Origin: Photobacterium phosphoreum
GTDB taxonomy: Bacteria > Pseudomonadota > Gammaproteobacteria > Enterobacterales > Vibrionaceae
Assembly: GCF_002954725.1 (NCBI RefSeq)
Contig: NZ_MSCQ01000001.1
Span: 2,070,126 to 2,122,326 of the forward strand
Reading direction: 5' to 3'
Length of the DNA stretch: 52,201 bases
The position numbers and the translations under genes are program-made. Below the pieces are notes generated by a model. The model worked only from the letters and a program-made list of their open reading frames with translations. It was not told the DNA's origin and did not search any database. This document shows, one piece after another, positions 38,340-47,221 of this stretch. Positions within the stretch are counted from its first letter, which is position 1; each line of letters begins with the position of its first letter.

Positions 38340-38377
38340 TTAAATACAAATCAAGCAAGCAATCGGCTCGCTTGATG
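38340..38377 (-). terminator. Possible terminator after the SulP gene
   Basis: On the reverse strand ATCAAGC-G-AGC pairs with GCT-T-GCTTGAT, followed by TTGTATTTAA. One mismatch interrupts the stem. Confidence 0.5.
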
Positions 38378-38416
38378 TTGCAATACATCGTTAATCGCAG
38401 TGTACAGACAAATAAC

Positions 38417-40108
38417 TTACAGTGTCGACTCTTGATATGATGCTATGTCGGAATTAACCACTAAAGTTTGCTGTAATTGCGAAATTGAATGCGCTATATG
38501 AAGATTTGTTAGTTCAAGTACGCCTGCGTGATCCAATTTACGCTCAACATGCGGTAATAACCCTAGTAAATAAACGGGCAAATCAGATAACCGGTCTAAT
38601 GCTAATTCAAACGCATGGATCGCAGTAATATCAATCGTTGATACATCACTAAAATCAAGCACAATTGCGCGCGTTTCTATTGTTGCATGTTCAATTACTG
38701 AAAACGCTTTTTCACTCGCAGCAAAAAAAAGTGGCCCATTAATGTCATACACCACCACATCATCACCAAAATAAAGATGTGGGTGCTCAACATCAGTAAT
38801 AGTAACCGTGGTTAAACTCGCAATACGTTGAATAAACAATACGCCAGCTAATAATAAACCAACAATTACCGCCACCACCATGTCAAATACAACGGTCAAC
38901 ATAAAACACGTCATTAACACGGCCACATCACGACGTGGTGCGACTTTTAAGGTATGTACAAAATGAGGTGATTCCGACATATTCCAAGCGACCATGATTA
39001 ACAACCCCGCTAAAGCACTCATCGGTACATAAGACAGTGCTGGCGCTAAAACCATCATTGCAGCTAATACAAACAACGCATGAATAATGCCGGAAATCGG
39101 TGAGAAAGCCCCGGAACGAATATTGGTCGCTGTTCGAGCAATTGCTGCCGTTGCCGGAATACCACCAAAGAAAGGCACCACAATATTGGCTAAACCTTGG
39201 CCGACTAACTCCGCATTTGGATTGTGTTTGGTGCTTGTCATACCATCAGCAACAACCGCACATAACAACGATTCAATACAGCCTAAAATTGCAATCGTTA
39301 GTGCTGATGGCATCAATTCAATTACCGTCGCCCAATTAAAAGTATCGGCTTTCCATAACGCAATAAATTGTGGTGCTTCTTGTGGAATACCATGACCCAC
39401 AATATTACCGATACTGTAGCTAAACTTTTCCCCAAGCAAAGTGACATGCTCAAGACTAAAATGATTTAACGCCAATGCTAAAATTGTACCCACAAACAAA
39501 GAAACTAAATGAGGTGGAATTCGGGTTTTCAGTTTAGCCCAGCCAATAAAGGTCATAATAGTAATAATACCAACGAGAGTATCGGCATAATTAATGGTCG
39601 ATATAGCATGTGAATATGCCATCACTTTTTCAGGAAAATGAATAGGGCTACCTAATACATGCAGACCAAGCAGATCTTTTAGTTGTAAAAAAGCAATCAC
39701 AAAGCCAATCCCTGCCGTGAAACCAGTTGTCACAGGGTAAGGCACATACGTCACTAGCTGCCCCAAACGAAAAAGCCCCATCAGTAATAAAATAATCCCT
39801 GACATCATGGTCGCCAGCATTAATCCTGACAAACCGTATTTCTGTGTTATTGGTAATAGAATTACAACGAACGCCGCAGTTGGCCCCGTAATATTAAACC
39901 GTGACCCCCCCAATAACGCTGCCAAAAAACCCGCTACGATAACAGTATATAAACCATGCTGGGGTGGCACACCGATAGCGATAGATAATGCCATCCCTAA
40001 CGGAATAGCGACAATACCAACAGTAATACCAGAAACTAAATCGGCACGGAACTTGGAAAGGGAATATCCCTGTTTCCACGATTGAGAAAGAGCTTGAAAA
40101 ATCAACAC
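38417..40108 (-). CDS. SulP-family anion transporter with STAS domain
   Basis: SLC26/SulP transporter for sulfate, bicarbonate or another anion; the substrate cannot be read from sequence. There are about 12-14 membrane segments, starting with the signature ADLVSGITVGIVAIPLGMALSIAIGVPPQHGLYTVIVAGFLAALLGGSRFNITGPTAAFVVIL. A STAS domain fills about the last 110 residues (VYDINGPLFFAASEKAF, AIVLDFSDVSTIDITAIHAFELAL). The frame opens at ATG 40135 without a Shine-Dalgarno. GTG 40108 is favoured because AGGGG lies 6 bases upstream and the family start is closer. It sits between gmhA and fadE, which are neighbours in E. coli. Confidence 0.9.
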   Translation of the reverse strand: MLIFQALSQSWKQGYSLSKFRADLVSGITVGIVAIPLGMALSIAIGVPPQHGLYTVIVAGFLAALLGGSRFNITGPTAAFVVILLPITQKYGLSGLMLATMMSGIILLLMGLFRLGQLVTYVPYPVTTGFTAGIGFVIAFLQLKDLLGLHVLGSPIHFPEKVMAYSHAISTINYADTLVGIITIMTFIGWAKLKTRIPPHLVSLFVGTILALALNHFSLEHVTLLGEKFSYSIGNIVGHGIPQEAPQFIALWKADTFNWATVIELMPSALTIAILGCIESLLCAVVADGMTSTKHNPNAELVGQGLANIVVPFFGGIPATAAIARTATNIRSGAFSPISGIIHALFVLAAMMVLAPALSYVPMSALAGLLIMVAWNMSESPHFVHTLKVAPRRDVAVLMTCFMLTVVFDMVVAVIVGLLLAGVLFIQRIASLTTVTITDVEHPHLYFGDDVVVYDINGPLFFAASEKAFSVIEHATIETRAIVLDFSDVSTIDITAIHAFELALDRLSDLPVYLLGLLPHVERKLDHAGVLELTNLHIAHSISQLQQTLVVNSDIASYQESTL

Positions 40109-40158
40109 AACAAAACCCCTGTGCTTAGCGCACATAAATAAACAGGAATTGATGTCAA

Positions 40159-40201
40159 CCCGACAGAGGGTCCGGCGGGCAAGTGTCAGTCGGAAATCGG
40201 G
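40159..40201 (-). promoter_or_regulatory. Candidate structured leader of the SulP gene
   Basis: A GC-rich patch in AT-rich DNA. CCGAC (40160-40164) can pair with GTCGG (40189-40193), with further pairing of GACA and TGTC inside, and CCCGA/TCGGG as an alternative outer pair. TTGATGTCAA (40149-40158) is a palindrome beside it. No known RNA family is recognised. Confidence 0.35.
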
Positions 40202-40338
40202 AAAGGCAACAAACGGAAATACTATCCACTCATCACTATGTATAAAAAGAACACAATTACGATAACGCGAACAGTATCACAATAGCGCTACTATGCTACC
40301 GCTTGATTAATAATTGACAAGTAAAAACAAACTCGTAG

Positions 40339-40352
40339 CTGATCTCGATCAA
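40339..40352. promoter_or_regulatory. FNR-like palindrome
   Basis: CTGATCTCGATCAA matches TTGAT-N4-ATCAA at 9 of 10 positions. It could regulate SulP (reverse) or, less likely, fadE, whose start lies 252 bases away. Confidence 0.45.
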
Positions 40353-40454
40353 TATCAATAAAACCACAGAGTTAGTATTTGTTATCCCTCTACATTCGCC
40401 GTTAAAACAATAAAACATTTTACATTTATTTAAAAAACAACTTACACTTACATG

Positions 40455-40471
40455 AAGTGGTTAGACCTCTT
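40455..40471. promoter_or_regulatory. FadR-like operator upstream of fadE
   Basis: AAGTGGTTAGACCTCTT matches AACTGGTCNGACCAGTT at 12 of 16 defined positions, with the core TGGT-N2-GACC intact. It ends 16 bases before the predicted extended -10, over the -35 region, so it would repress fadE as in the known FadR regulon. Confidence 0.6.
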
Positions 40472-40487
40472 ACCTTTATTTTAACAC

Positions 40488-40496
40488 TGTCATACT
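40488..40496 (+). promoter_or_regulatory. Possible extended -10 promoter for fadE
   Basis: TGTCATACT fits TG-N-CATACT, 108 bases before the fadE ATG. Confidence 0.4.
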
Positions 40497-40604
40497 CTAA
40501 AAAAACCTGTAGCACAATATTACCCCTAAAAAATACTAGCCATGAACTGAATGATATTTTTAACTGCTATCTACAGTGCTGCTATATGATTATGGAGAGT
40601 CGCT

Positions 40605-43058
40605 ATGACTACATTAGTATACTTAATTGCTTTTTTTTGTGGGCTAGCCATCCTCGCCTACCACCGAGCATCTCGCCTAACGTTTACAGTCGTTATTGCT
40701 GCACTATTAATCCTAGGTACACTACTAAATGTAACCGGAATGATTAGCTGGTTAATTTTTGCAGTCATAGCTTTAGTGTTAAACACTCCCATATTACGTA
40801 AAAAATTTATTACTCACTACGCACTCAATAGTTTTAAAAGCATCATGCCAAAAATGTCACAAACCGAACAAGAAGCCATTGATGCGGGTACTGTATGGTG
40901 GGAAGCTGACCTTTTTAGTGGCAAGCCTGATTGGAACAAGCTCCATGCCATTCAAGCTCCGACCTTAACCCCAGCAGAACAAGCCTTTTTAGATGGGCCC
41001 GTTAATGATGTTTGCCGCATGGTCAACGACTTTCAGATCACGCACGATCTTGCCGATTTACCACCTGAAGTGTGGCAGCACCTCAAACAGCATAAGTTTT
41101 TTGCGATGATCATAAAAAAACAATATGGAGGATTAGAATTTTCAGCTTACGCACAATCATTAGTACTTCAAAAATTAACAGGGGTCTCTAGCGTATTATC
41201 AACCACCGTAAGTGTGCCTAATTCGCTTGGACCTGGAGAGCTACTGCAACATTACGGTACTGAGCAGCAAAAAAATTATTACCTACCTCGCCTAGCTACA
41301 GGCAAAGAGATTCCCTGCTTTGCTCTTACCAGCCCAGAAGCAGGTTCTGATGCAGGCTCAATTCCAGATTTTGGGATTATCAAAAAGGGCTTATGGCAAG
41401 GTAAAGAAGTACTTGGGATGGAGTTAACATGGAATAAACGTTACATCACTCTAGCCCCAGTAGCGACGGTATTAGGGCTGGCATTTAAGCTCTTTGACCC
41501 CGAACATTTACTGGGTGAACAGCATGATCTCGGTATTACTTGCGCCTTAATTCCAACCAATGTTGCTGGAATTGAGATTGGTCGTCGTCACTTCCCACTT
41601 AATATTCCGTTTCAAAATGGTCCAACCCGCGGCGAGAAAATATTTGTTCCTATTGATTTCATCATTGGTGGTCAAGCTATGGCTGGTCAAGGCTGGCGAA
41701 TGCTGGTTGAATGTTTATCTGTTGGGCGCGGCATTACCTTACCCTCTAACGCCACAGGGGGCTTAAAAACCGCAGCAATGGCAATTGGTGCTTATGCACG
41801 CATTCGTCGTCAGTTTAAATTACCCATTGGTAAAATGGAGGGTATCGAAGAGCCTCTCGCACGTATTGTGGGTAATGCTTATGTACTGGATGCAGCTACA
41901 ACATTAACGGTTACTGGTATCGATTTAGGCGAAAAACCCGCGGTTATCTCAGCGATTGTAAAATACCACTGCACCCACCGTAGCCAACAAAGCATTATAG
42001 ATGCAATGGATATTGCTGGCGGCAAAGGGATTTGTATGGGGCCACGCAATTTCCTTGCAAGAAGTTACCAAGGATCACCGATTGCGGTTACCGTTGAAGG
42101 GGCGAATATATTAACCCGTTCAATGATCATATTTGGTCAAGGGGCTATTCGTTGTCATCCATATGTACTTGATGAAATCAATGCCGCTTATAATGACGAT
42201 CCACACCTTGCTACAGATCAATTTGATAATGCATTATTTAGTCACATTGGGTTTGTGTTCAGTAATATGAGCCGTAGTTTATGGTTAGGATTAACTGATG
42301 GTCGAGGCTCATCAGCACCACGCAAAGATGCAACCCAACGCTATTATCAACAACTGAATCGTTACAGTGCTAACTTGGCATTATTAGCCGATATATCAAT
42401 GGCAACGCTAGGTGGTTCACTTAAACGTAAAGAGCGTTTATCGGCCCGTTTAGGTGATGTATTAAGCCAATTATACTTAGCCTCTGCCACATTAAAACGT
42501 TATACCGATGAAGGTCAGCAACAAGAGGATATCGCATTAGTACATTGGGGATTACAAGATGCGCTTTATCAAACCGAGGTTGCCATTGATAATTTTTTAG
42601 CGAACTTTCCCAATAGAGCGATTGCAGCTGGACTGCGATTATTAATATTACCGACAGGATTACGTCGCCGTAAACCCACCGATAAACTTGATCACCTTGT
42701 TGCACGTTTAATTCAAACCCCATCAGCAACCAGAGATCGGATTGGTCGTGGTCAATTTTTAGAAGCTACTGAAAATAATACCGTGGGAATGATGGAAGTG
42801 GCACTACTTGATATTCTCGCTGCGGAGCCTATTTATGATCGAGTCTGCCAAGCTGCTGATACTGCGTTACCATTCATGCAATTAGGCAAAGTAGCCACCA
42901 TAGGTTTAGAACTAGGTGTCATCACAACAGCAGAAGCCGAGTTACTCCACCGCGCAGAAGCGGGACGATTATATTCCATTAATGTCGATGATTTTGATCC
43001 TCAGCAATTAGCGGTTAATCCGTCTCAAACAGCACCCAAGGTGCACAGTGCAGCATAA
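40605..43058 (+). CDS. fadE: Acyl-CoA dehydrogenase FadE
   Basis: First step of fatty-acid beta-oxidation, an FAD flavoprotein of the large (about 815-residue) FadE type. Two N-terminal hydrophobic segments (about residues 2-18 and 24-65) suggest membrane association. The acyl-CoA dehydrogenase core includes [51 protein letters not shown] and a C-terminal helical region. 817 residues against 814 in E. coli. Shine-Dalgarno GGAGAG precedes the start. A probable FadR operator upstream suggests induction by long-chain acyl-CoA. Confidence 0.95.
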   Translation: MTTLVYLIAFFCGLAILAYHRASRLTFTVVIAALLILGTLLNVTGMISWLIFAVIALVLNTPILRKKFITHYALNSFKSIMPKMSQTEQEAIDAGTVWWEADLFSGKPDWNKLHAIQAPTLTPAEQAFLDGPVNDVCRMVNDFQITHDLADLPPEVWQHLKQHKFFAMIIKKQYGGLEFSAYAQSLVLQKLTGVSSVLSTTVSVPNSLGPGELLQHYGTEQQKNYYLPRLATGKEIPCFALTSPEAGSDAGSIPDFGIIKKGLWQGKEVLGMELTWNKRYITLAPVATVLGLAFKLFDPEHLLGEQHDLGITCALIPTNVAGIEIGRRHFPLNIPFQNGPTRGEKIFVPIDFIIGGQAMAGQGWRMLVECLSVGRGITLPSNATGGLKTAAMAIGAYARIRRQFKLPIGKMEGIEEPLARIVGNAYVLDAATTLTVTGIDLGEKPAVISAIVKYHCTHRSQQSIIDAMDIAGGKGICMGPRNFLARSYQGSPIAVTVEGANILTRSMIIFGQGAIRCHPYVLDEINAAYNDDPHLATDQFDNALFSHIGFVFSNMSRSLWLGLTDGRGSSAPRKDATQRYYQQLNRYSANLALLADISMATLGGSLKRKERLSARLGDVLSQLYLASATLKRYTDEGQQQEDIALVHWGLQDALYQTEVAIDNFLANFPNRAIAAGLRLLILPTGLRRRKPTDKLDHLVARLIQTPSATRDRIGRGQFLEATENNTVGMMEVALLDILAAEPIYDRVCQAADTALPFMQLGKVATIGLELGVITTAEAELLHRAEAGRLYSINVDDFDPQQLAVNPSQTAPKVHSAA

Positions 43059-43079
43059 ACATTGAACATCACTATGACA

Positions 43080-43110
43080 ACGGGGAAGCATCATGCTCCC
43101 CCGTTTTTAT
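43080..43110 (+). terminator. Rho-independent terminator after fadE
   Basis: ACGGGG-AAGCA pairs with TGCT-CCCCCGT around TCA, followed by TTTT. It lies 21 bases past the stop codon. Confidence 0.8.
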
Positions 43111-43115
43111 TGCCA

Positions 43116-44342
43116 CTATTTAGGCAACATTAAATCATGTTTAGGTGTACGTTTACGTCGCCACAATAACAACAATGTCATCACACTCATGACGACAATG
43201 ATATTGACAATAACTACCCATAATAACCGCTGTTGTCGTTGCTCTATCTTATTGCGAGCAACTAACTTCTGTTCGAACTGTTGCTGAGCCAATGACGAGG
43301 TTAAATCCGGTGTTACTACAGCCATCTGCATATAATTTTGCTTTGATAATCGAAACACTAACTCACGTTGAGTGAGAGTATCAGTAACATAAGCCCACCC
43401 CTGCCACCATGCCTTACCGACATGCATATTATTGGGCCATGTTAATGCTAATTGTGATTGCGATACTGTTGTACTTCGTTGAATAATTTGCGGCTTCGCC
43501 TGTGGTTGGTTAACCACTAAATAAGCCGCTAATGAACCGACAACCGTTTGATTAGGTTGAGTCTCAATATTCACAGCATGGGGTATTGCCGACTGCTGGC
43601 TTTGTGTAAAAGACGTGGTTATTGGCGGAGGGTAAACCAATACTGTTTGTTCTACTTCACGCTTAAAAACACCATTGGTTGAGATGATTTTAACGAGATA
43701 TTTACCCGGTTCAACATCAACATTAAGGGCAATGGTAAAGATACCATCAGCAGCAATTTCATCATACTCTTGACCATTATCAGTAAATGAACCGACCTCA
43801 ATTACCGCCAGCTCATCTTCCGTAACATTAGATAAATCATTGCTAATAGGATAAAACATCACCTTCAGCTGTACTCGCTCTAAAAAGTCACGCAATAATA
43901 ATGGTTGCTGATTTTGAGTCAGTCGCGCCTTAAATTTCAACACTTCTGTTTGATACAATTGTGCGGGTAATTGATCGACAGTAAGTTGGATATTAGAAAT
44001 GAGCTTTATACCATTATTAACAGATACTTTGCCTAGTGCTTGCCAAGGTCCGGCCATGGGGTGATTAATAGAAATAATATCCATCCCATTATCGCTGTAC
44101 CATGACATCGTTTTAGCGTGACGATCTGCATAATATTTTCGCCCATCAGGTGCGACTAACACTACCGATTGACTCGGTTGCTCACGCGTCACAATAAAGG
44201 TAATTTGTTCTATTGCGGGATCAACCCGAAACCGATTATCAAGCCACGTTAATCTCGTCTCGGTTTGTCCCCAAGCACTTGATATTGGAATCCAGGCACA
44301 AAGCGGGACATAGAAAATAAGTAACCATAATCGCCGCAACAT
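43116..44342 (-). CDS. TIGR03503-family membrane-anchored protein
   Basis: Conserved gene of unknown function usually found beside dnaQ in Vibrionaceae and relatives. From ATG 44342 there is a signal peptide (about residues 1-25, MLRRLWLLIFYVPLCAWIPISSAWGQ) and a long periplasmic region with DNRFRVDPAIEQITFIVTREQPSQSVVLVAPDGRKYYADRH. A C-terminal membrane segment (about 370-395) is followed by WRRKRTPKHD. The start follows AGGGGC at 6 bases and gives 408 residues. A longer frame from 44384 would overlap dnaQ and is rejected. Confidence 0.85.
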   Translation of the reverse strand: MLRRLWLLIFYVPLCAWIPISSAWGQTETRLTWLDNRFRVDPAIEQITFIVTREQPSQSVVLVAPDGRKYYADRHAKTMSWYSDNGMDIISINHPMAGPWQALGKVSVNNGIKLISNIQLTVDQLPAQLYQTEVLKFKARLTQNQQPLLLRDFLERVQLKVMFYPISNDLSNVTEDELAVIEVGSFTDNGQEYDEIAADGIFTIALNVDVEPGKYLVKIISTNGVFKREVEQTVLVYPPPITTSFTQSQQSAIPHAVNIETQPNQTVVGSLAAYLVVNQPQAKPQIIQRSTTVSQSQLALTWPNNMHVGKAWWQGWAYVTDTLTQRELVFRLSKQNYMQMAVVTPDLTSSLAQQQFEQKLVARNKIEQRQQRLLWVVIVNIIVVMSVMTLLLLWRRKRTPKHDLMLPK

Positions 44343-44349
44343 AATGCCC

Positions 44350-45072
44350 CTAAAGACGCCAAATAACGTCAGCCTTTTTACCAATCAGATCAAGCCTATC
44401 TTGATGTGCTGTTAGTTCATCGGCAGTTGCATGAACAACCTTTAATACTTTTCGACCATCAACTAAGCGGCGAATGCTAGATTCCGTTGTCGAATCATCG
44501 TTACCGCTACTTAAACGTAATGATGTTTGACCACCGGTCATCATCAAATAAACGTCAGCGAGGATCTCGGCATCGAGTAATGCGCCGTGCATAGTACGAT
44601 GTGAGTTATCTATACCATAACGTGAACATAAAATATCGAGGTTATTTCGTTTACCTGGAAACAGCCTTTTGGCCATATCTAAGGTATCAGTGACCTGACA
44701 GATATCTTCTATTTTTGCAATTGACGCACCCATTTTATGGAATTCATAATCCATAAAACCGGTATCGAACGATGCGTTATGTGCGACTAGCTCTGCGCCA
44801 TCAATAAAATCAATAAATTCTTGGTGAATATCTGCATAAACAGGTTTATCACGCAGAAATTCATCCGTAATACCGTGAACAGCAATCGCTTCAGGCTCGA
44901 TGGCCCGATCTGGTTTGATATAAACATGAAACGTTTTACCGGTTAATTTACGATCAATGATCTCGATCGCACCGATTTCAACAATACCATGGCCTTCATA
45001 ATGGGGGCCGGTCATGTTCATACCGGTTGTTTCTGTATCAAATACAATAATGCGTTGGTTAGTGGCTTTCAT
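44350..45072 (-). CDS. dnaQ: DNA polymerase III epsilon subunit DnaQ
   Basis: 3'-5' proofreading exonuclease of the replicase. DEDDh residues can be placed: Asp12 and Glu14 in VFDTETTGM, Asp103 in NASFDTGFMDYEF, His162 and Asp167 in HRTMHGALLDAEILAD. The C-terminal tail (about 185-240) is the polymerase-binding segment. 240 residues (E. coli 243). It is divergent from rnhA with only 51 bases between, as in E. coli, so the two promoters must overlap. Confidence 0.96.
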   Translation of the reverse strand: MKATNQRIIVFDTETTGMNMTGPHYEGHGIVEIGAIEIIDRKLTGKTFHVYIKPDRAIEPEAIAVHGITDEFLRDKPVYADIHQEFIDFIDGAELVAHNASFDTGFMDYEFHKMGASIAKIEDICQVTDTLDMAKRLFPGKRNNLDILCSRYGIDNSHRTMHGALLDAEILADVYLMMTGGQTSLRLSSGNDDSTTESSIRRLVDGRKVLKVVHATADELTAHQDRLDLIGKKADVIWRL

Positions 45073-45123
45073 AGTAGTTAATGTGTCAGACTTAAGTTTT
45101 TATCTAAGGCAAAACTACCCACA

Positions 45124-45588
45124 ATGATGAAGCAGGTAGAAATTTTCACCGATGGATCGTGTCTAGGTAATCCAGGTCCGGGCGGCTATGGCACGGTACT
45201 CAGATACAAACAACACGAAAAAGAGCTCAATGGCGGTTATTTAATGACCACCAACAACCGCATGGAACTGCTTGCAGCCATTATGGGACTCGCAAGTTTA
45301 AAACAGCCATGCTCTGTTGATCTTACCACTGACAGCCAATATGTGCGCCAAGGAATTACGCAATGGATCCATAATTGGAAAAAACGGGGTTGGCAAACAG
45401 CAGATAAAAAACCGGTAAAGAATGCCGATCTTTGGCAACAACTTGATCAAGAAACTCAACGCCACCAAGTTCAATGGCACTGGGTTAAAGGCCATGCTGG
45501 CCACCCTGAGAATGAACGTTGTGATGTGTTAGCACGCACAGGCGCTGAAAACCCTACTCAAGCAGATACGGGTTATCAACCAAACTGA
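45124..45588 (+). CDS. rnhA: Ribonuclease HI
   Basis: Degrades RNA in RNA-DNA hybrids. The catalytic set is Asp10 ([16 protein letters not shown]), Glu48 ([10 protein letters not shown]), Asp70 (TTDSQYV) and the C-terminal Asp in NERCDVLAR, at the same positions as in E. coli Rnh[16 protein letters not shown] is intact. 154 residues. No good Shine-Dalgarno is seen; an ATG one codon later is also possible. It converges on yafS with only 3 bases between. Confidence 0.96.
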   Translation: MMKQVEIFTDGSCLGNPGPGGYGTVLRYKQHEKELNGGYLMTTNNRMELLAAIMGLASLKQPCSVDLTTDSQYVRQGITQWIHNWKKRGWQTADKKPVKNADLWQQLDQETQRHQVQWHWVKGHAGHPENERCDVLARTGAENPTQADTGYQPN

Positions 45589-45591
45589 CAT

Positions 45592-46350
45592 TTATGAGCG
45601 TGGTGGCGTTTTAGGTAATATTTTTTCAGCTTGAGTACGGCAGTTAATCCGCAGTGGTGCCAATTGACGGCGTAATTTCCATGTCGGTTTAATCGGTTTT
45701 AGCGGGCAAGTACGTTTCCGTGCCACAATAAAATACAAACTACCGACTGCCGATAAAGGCTCAGACAATACATGTTCAAGCCACGCGGCACAGGCAAGGT
45801 GACGTGTTGCTGGCACTATCGCAAATGTTTCTTGATACACCACCTCATAATTGAGTAATCGCAGCCAATCATTAATTCTAAACGGTAAATACATTCTTCC
45901 CGTCCACGGTGCTTGGCGGCGATTCCACGGTAATAACCCTCGTAACCCTAATAGGCTAAGTGGATTATTACCACTTAATACCAAGTAGCCGTCATCAACC
46001 ATCACCCGATCAATTTCACGTAATAGCCCATGGGGATCAGTGGCATAATCCAATTGATGCATCAATAAGCACGCATCAAAGGATTTTTCAATAAAGGGTA
46101 ATTCCAAAGCATCAGCCACAACAGTACGCTTAGGGCTAAGCTTATCGACGCTAATTTGATGTTGAATATTACAATGGTTACTGGTCAGCTCTGCACTCAA
46201 GCCTCCAAGCTTTAACATATGATAGCCAAACAATCTCGGACACCACTCATCGAGTCGCGCCTGTAATAATTCTGCTACCCATTCACCATTGATCACATTC
46301 GACCATGTATAAGGAACTTCAATGTGTGTTACTGTACGCGTTGGCTTCAT
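45592..46350 (-). CDS. yafS: Class I SAM-dependent methyltransferase YafS
   Basis: YafS-type methyltransferase with unknown substrate. The SAM region is degenerate but visible: VVADALELPFIEKSFDACLLMHQLDYATDPHGLLREIDRVMVDDGYLVLSGNNPLSLLGLRGLLPW, where the family has motifs II-IV. The GxGxG motif I reads LGGLSAE and is weak. The start MKPTRTVTH at 46350 gives 252 residues (E. coli 240); the frame extends upstream to a TTG without support. It is divergent from gloB, as in E. coli. Confidence 0.87.
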   Translation of the reverse strand: MKPTRTVTHIEVPYTWSNVINGEWVAELLQARLDEWCPRLFGYHMLKLGGLSAELTSNHCNIQHQISVDKLSPKRTVVADALELPFIEKSFDACLLMHQLDYATDPHGLLREIDRVMVDDGYLVLSGNNPLSLLGLRGLLPWNRRQAPWTGRMYLPFRINDWLRLLNYEVVYQETFAIVPATRHLACAAWLEHVLSEPLSAVGSLYFIVARKRTCPLKPIKPTWKLRRQLAPLRINCRTQAEKILPKTPPRS

Positions 46351-46391
46351 AAGATACTGCTCAACACCTGATAAGGCTGGAGACAAAATTC

Positions 46392-47150
46392 ATGTTAACT
46401 GTTAAAAGCATACCCGCATTTAAAGACAATTACATCTGGCTGATTCAAAACCCAGATAATCATTGTGTCGTTGTTGATCCAGGGGATGCCACGCCGGTTC
46501 TTGAGGCAATAGAAAAAGACAATTTAATTCTAGATGCTATCCTCATCACTCATCATCATCATGACCATGTGGGTGGTATTAGTGAGTTAAAACGCCGTTT
46601 CCCTTCAATTAAAGTTGTCGGTCCTAACGATGAACCTATTCCAGGGATCACGCGTCCAGTCGAAGATGGCGACCAAGTTGATATCTTTGGTGAACGTTTT
46701 ATGGTGCTTAGCGTACCTGGACACACCCTTGGACATGTTGCTTATGTCGGTGATGAAAAACTATTTTGTGGCGACACATTATTCTCTGCAGGCTGTGGTC
46801 GTATTTTTGAAGGTACGCCTGCACAAATGTTTAACTCACTACAAAAAATAGCATCACTACCAGATGAAACTCAGATTTATTGCGCTCATGAATACACCGC
46901 TGGAAATCTTGCGTTCGCGTTAGTCGCTGAACAAGGTAATGCTCATTTGCAACGTTATCGTGATCAAGTTAACCGTCTACGTGCAAATGGTCAAAGTACT
47001 CTACCAACAACTCTCAGTAATGAGAAACTTATTAACCCTTTTTTACGTTGTGATCAGCCAAGTATTAAACACTCTGTTGCTGATAAAGCATACGATAACT
47101 CAGATATTGAGACATTTGCGGCACTTCGACGTTGGAAAGATGAATTTTAA
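46392..47150 (+). CDS. gloB: Hydroxyacylglutathione hydrolase (glyoxalase II) GloB
   Basis: Hydrolyses S-lactoylglutathione in methylglyoxal detoxification. Metallo-beta-lactamase fold with [10 protein letters not shown] giving His54, His56, Asp58 and His59, then [32 protein letters not shown] and CAHEYTAGN. The C-terminal substrate-binding region with NPFLRCDQ and [11 protein letters not shown] is complete. 252 residues (E. coli 251). It precedes mltD as in the reverse order of E. coli mltD-gloB, where the two are divergent. Confidence 0.95.
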   Translation: MLTVKSIPAFKDNYIWLIQNPDNHCVVVDPGDATPVLEAIEKDNLILDAILITHHHHDHVGGISELKRRFPSIKVVGPNDEPIPGITRPVEDGDQVDIFGERFMVLSVPGHTLGHVAYVGDEKLFCGDTLFSAGCGRIFEGTPAQMFNSLQKIASLPDETQIYCAHEYTAGNLAFALVAEQGNAHLQRYRDQVNRLRANGQSTLPTTLSNEKLINPFLRCDQPSIKHSVADKAYDNSDIETFAALRRWKDEF

Positions 47151-47221
47151 CGTTTCTCCCCTTGTAACCAAGGTGGTTGGGCAAGTATTATCACCAACCA
47201 TTTTGGCTACAAACGACTGTC

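Larger units (their letters stand above)
40136..40604. promoter_or_regulatory. Divergent SulP / fadE intergenic region
   Basis: A 469-base gap with no credible gene. It contains a GC-rich structured stretch (40159-40201) next to SulP, an FNR-like palindrome (40339-40352), a FadR-like operator (40455-40471) and an extended -10 for fadE (40488-40496). The rest is AT-rich without recognised features. Confidence 0.7.

Noticed and set aside
40457..40747. A 96-residue forward frame before and across the fadE start.
   Set aside because: It overlaps the fadE promoter region and the fadE start in another frame, with no coding signature.
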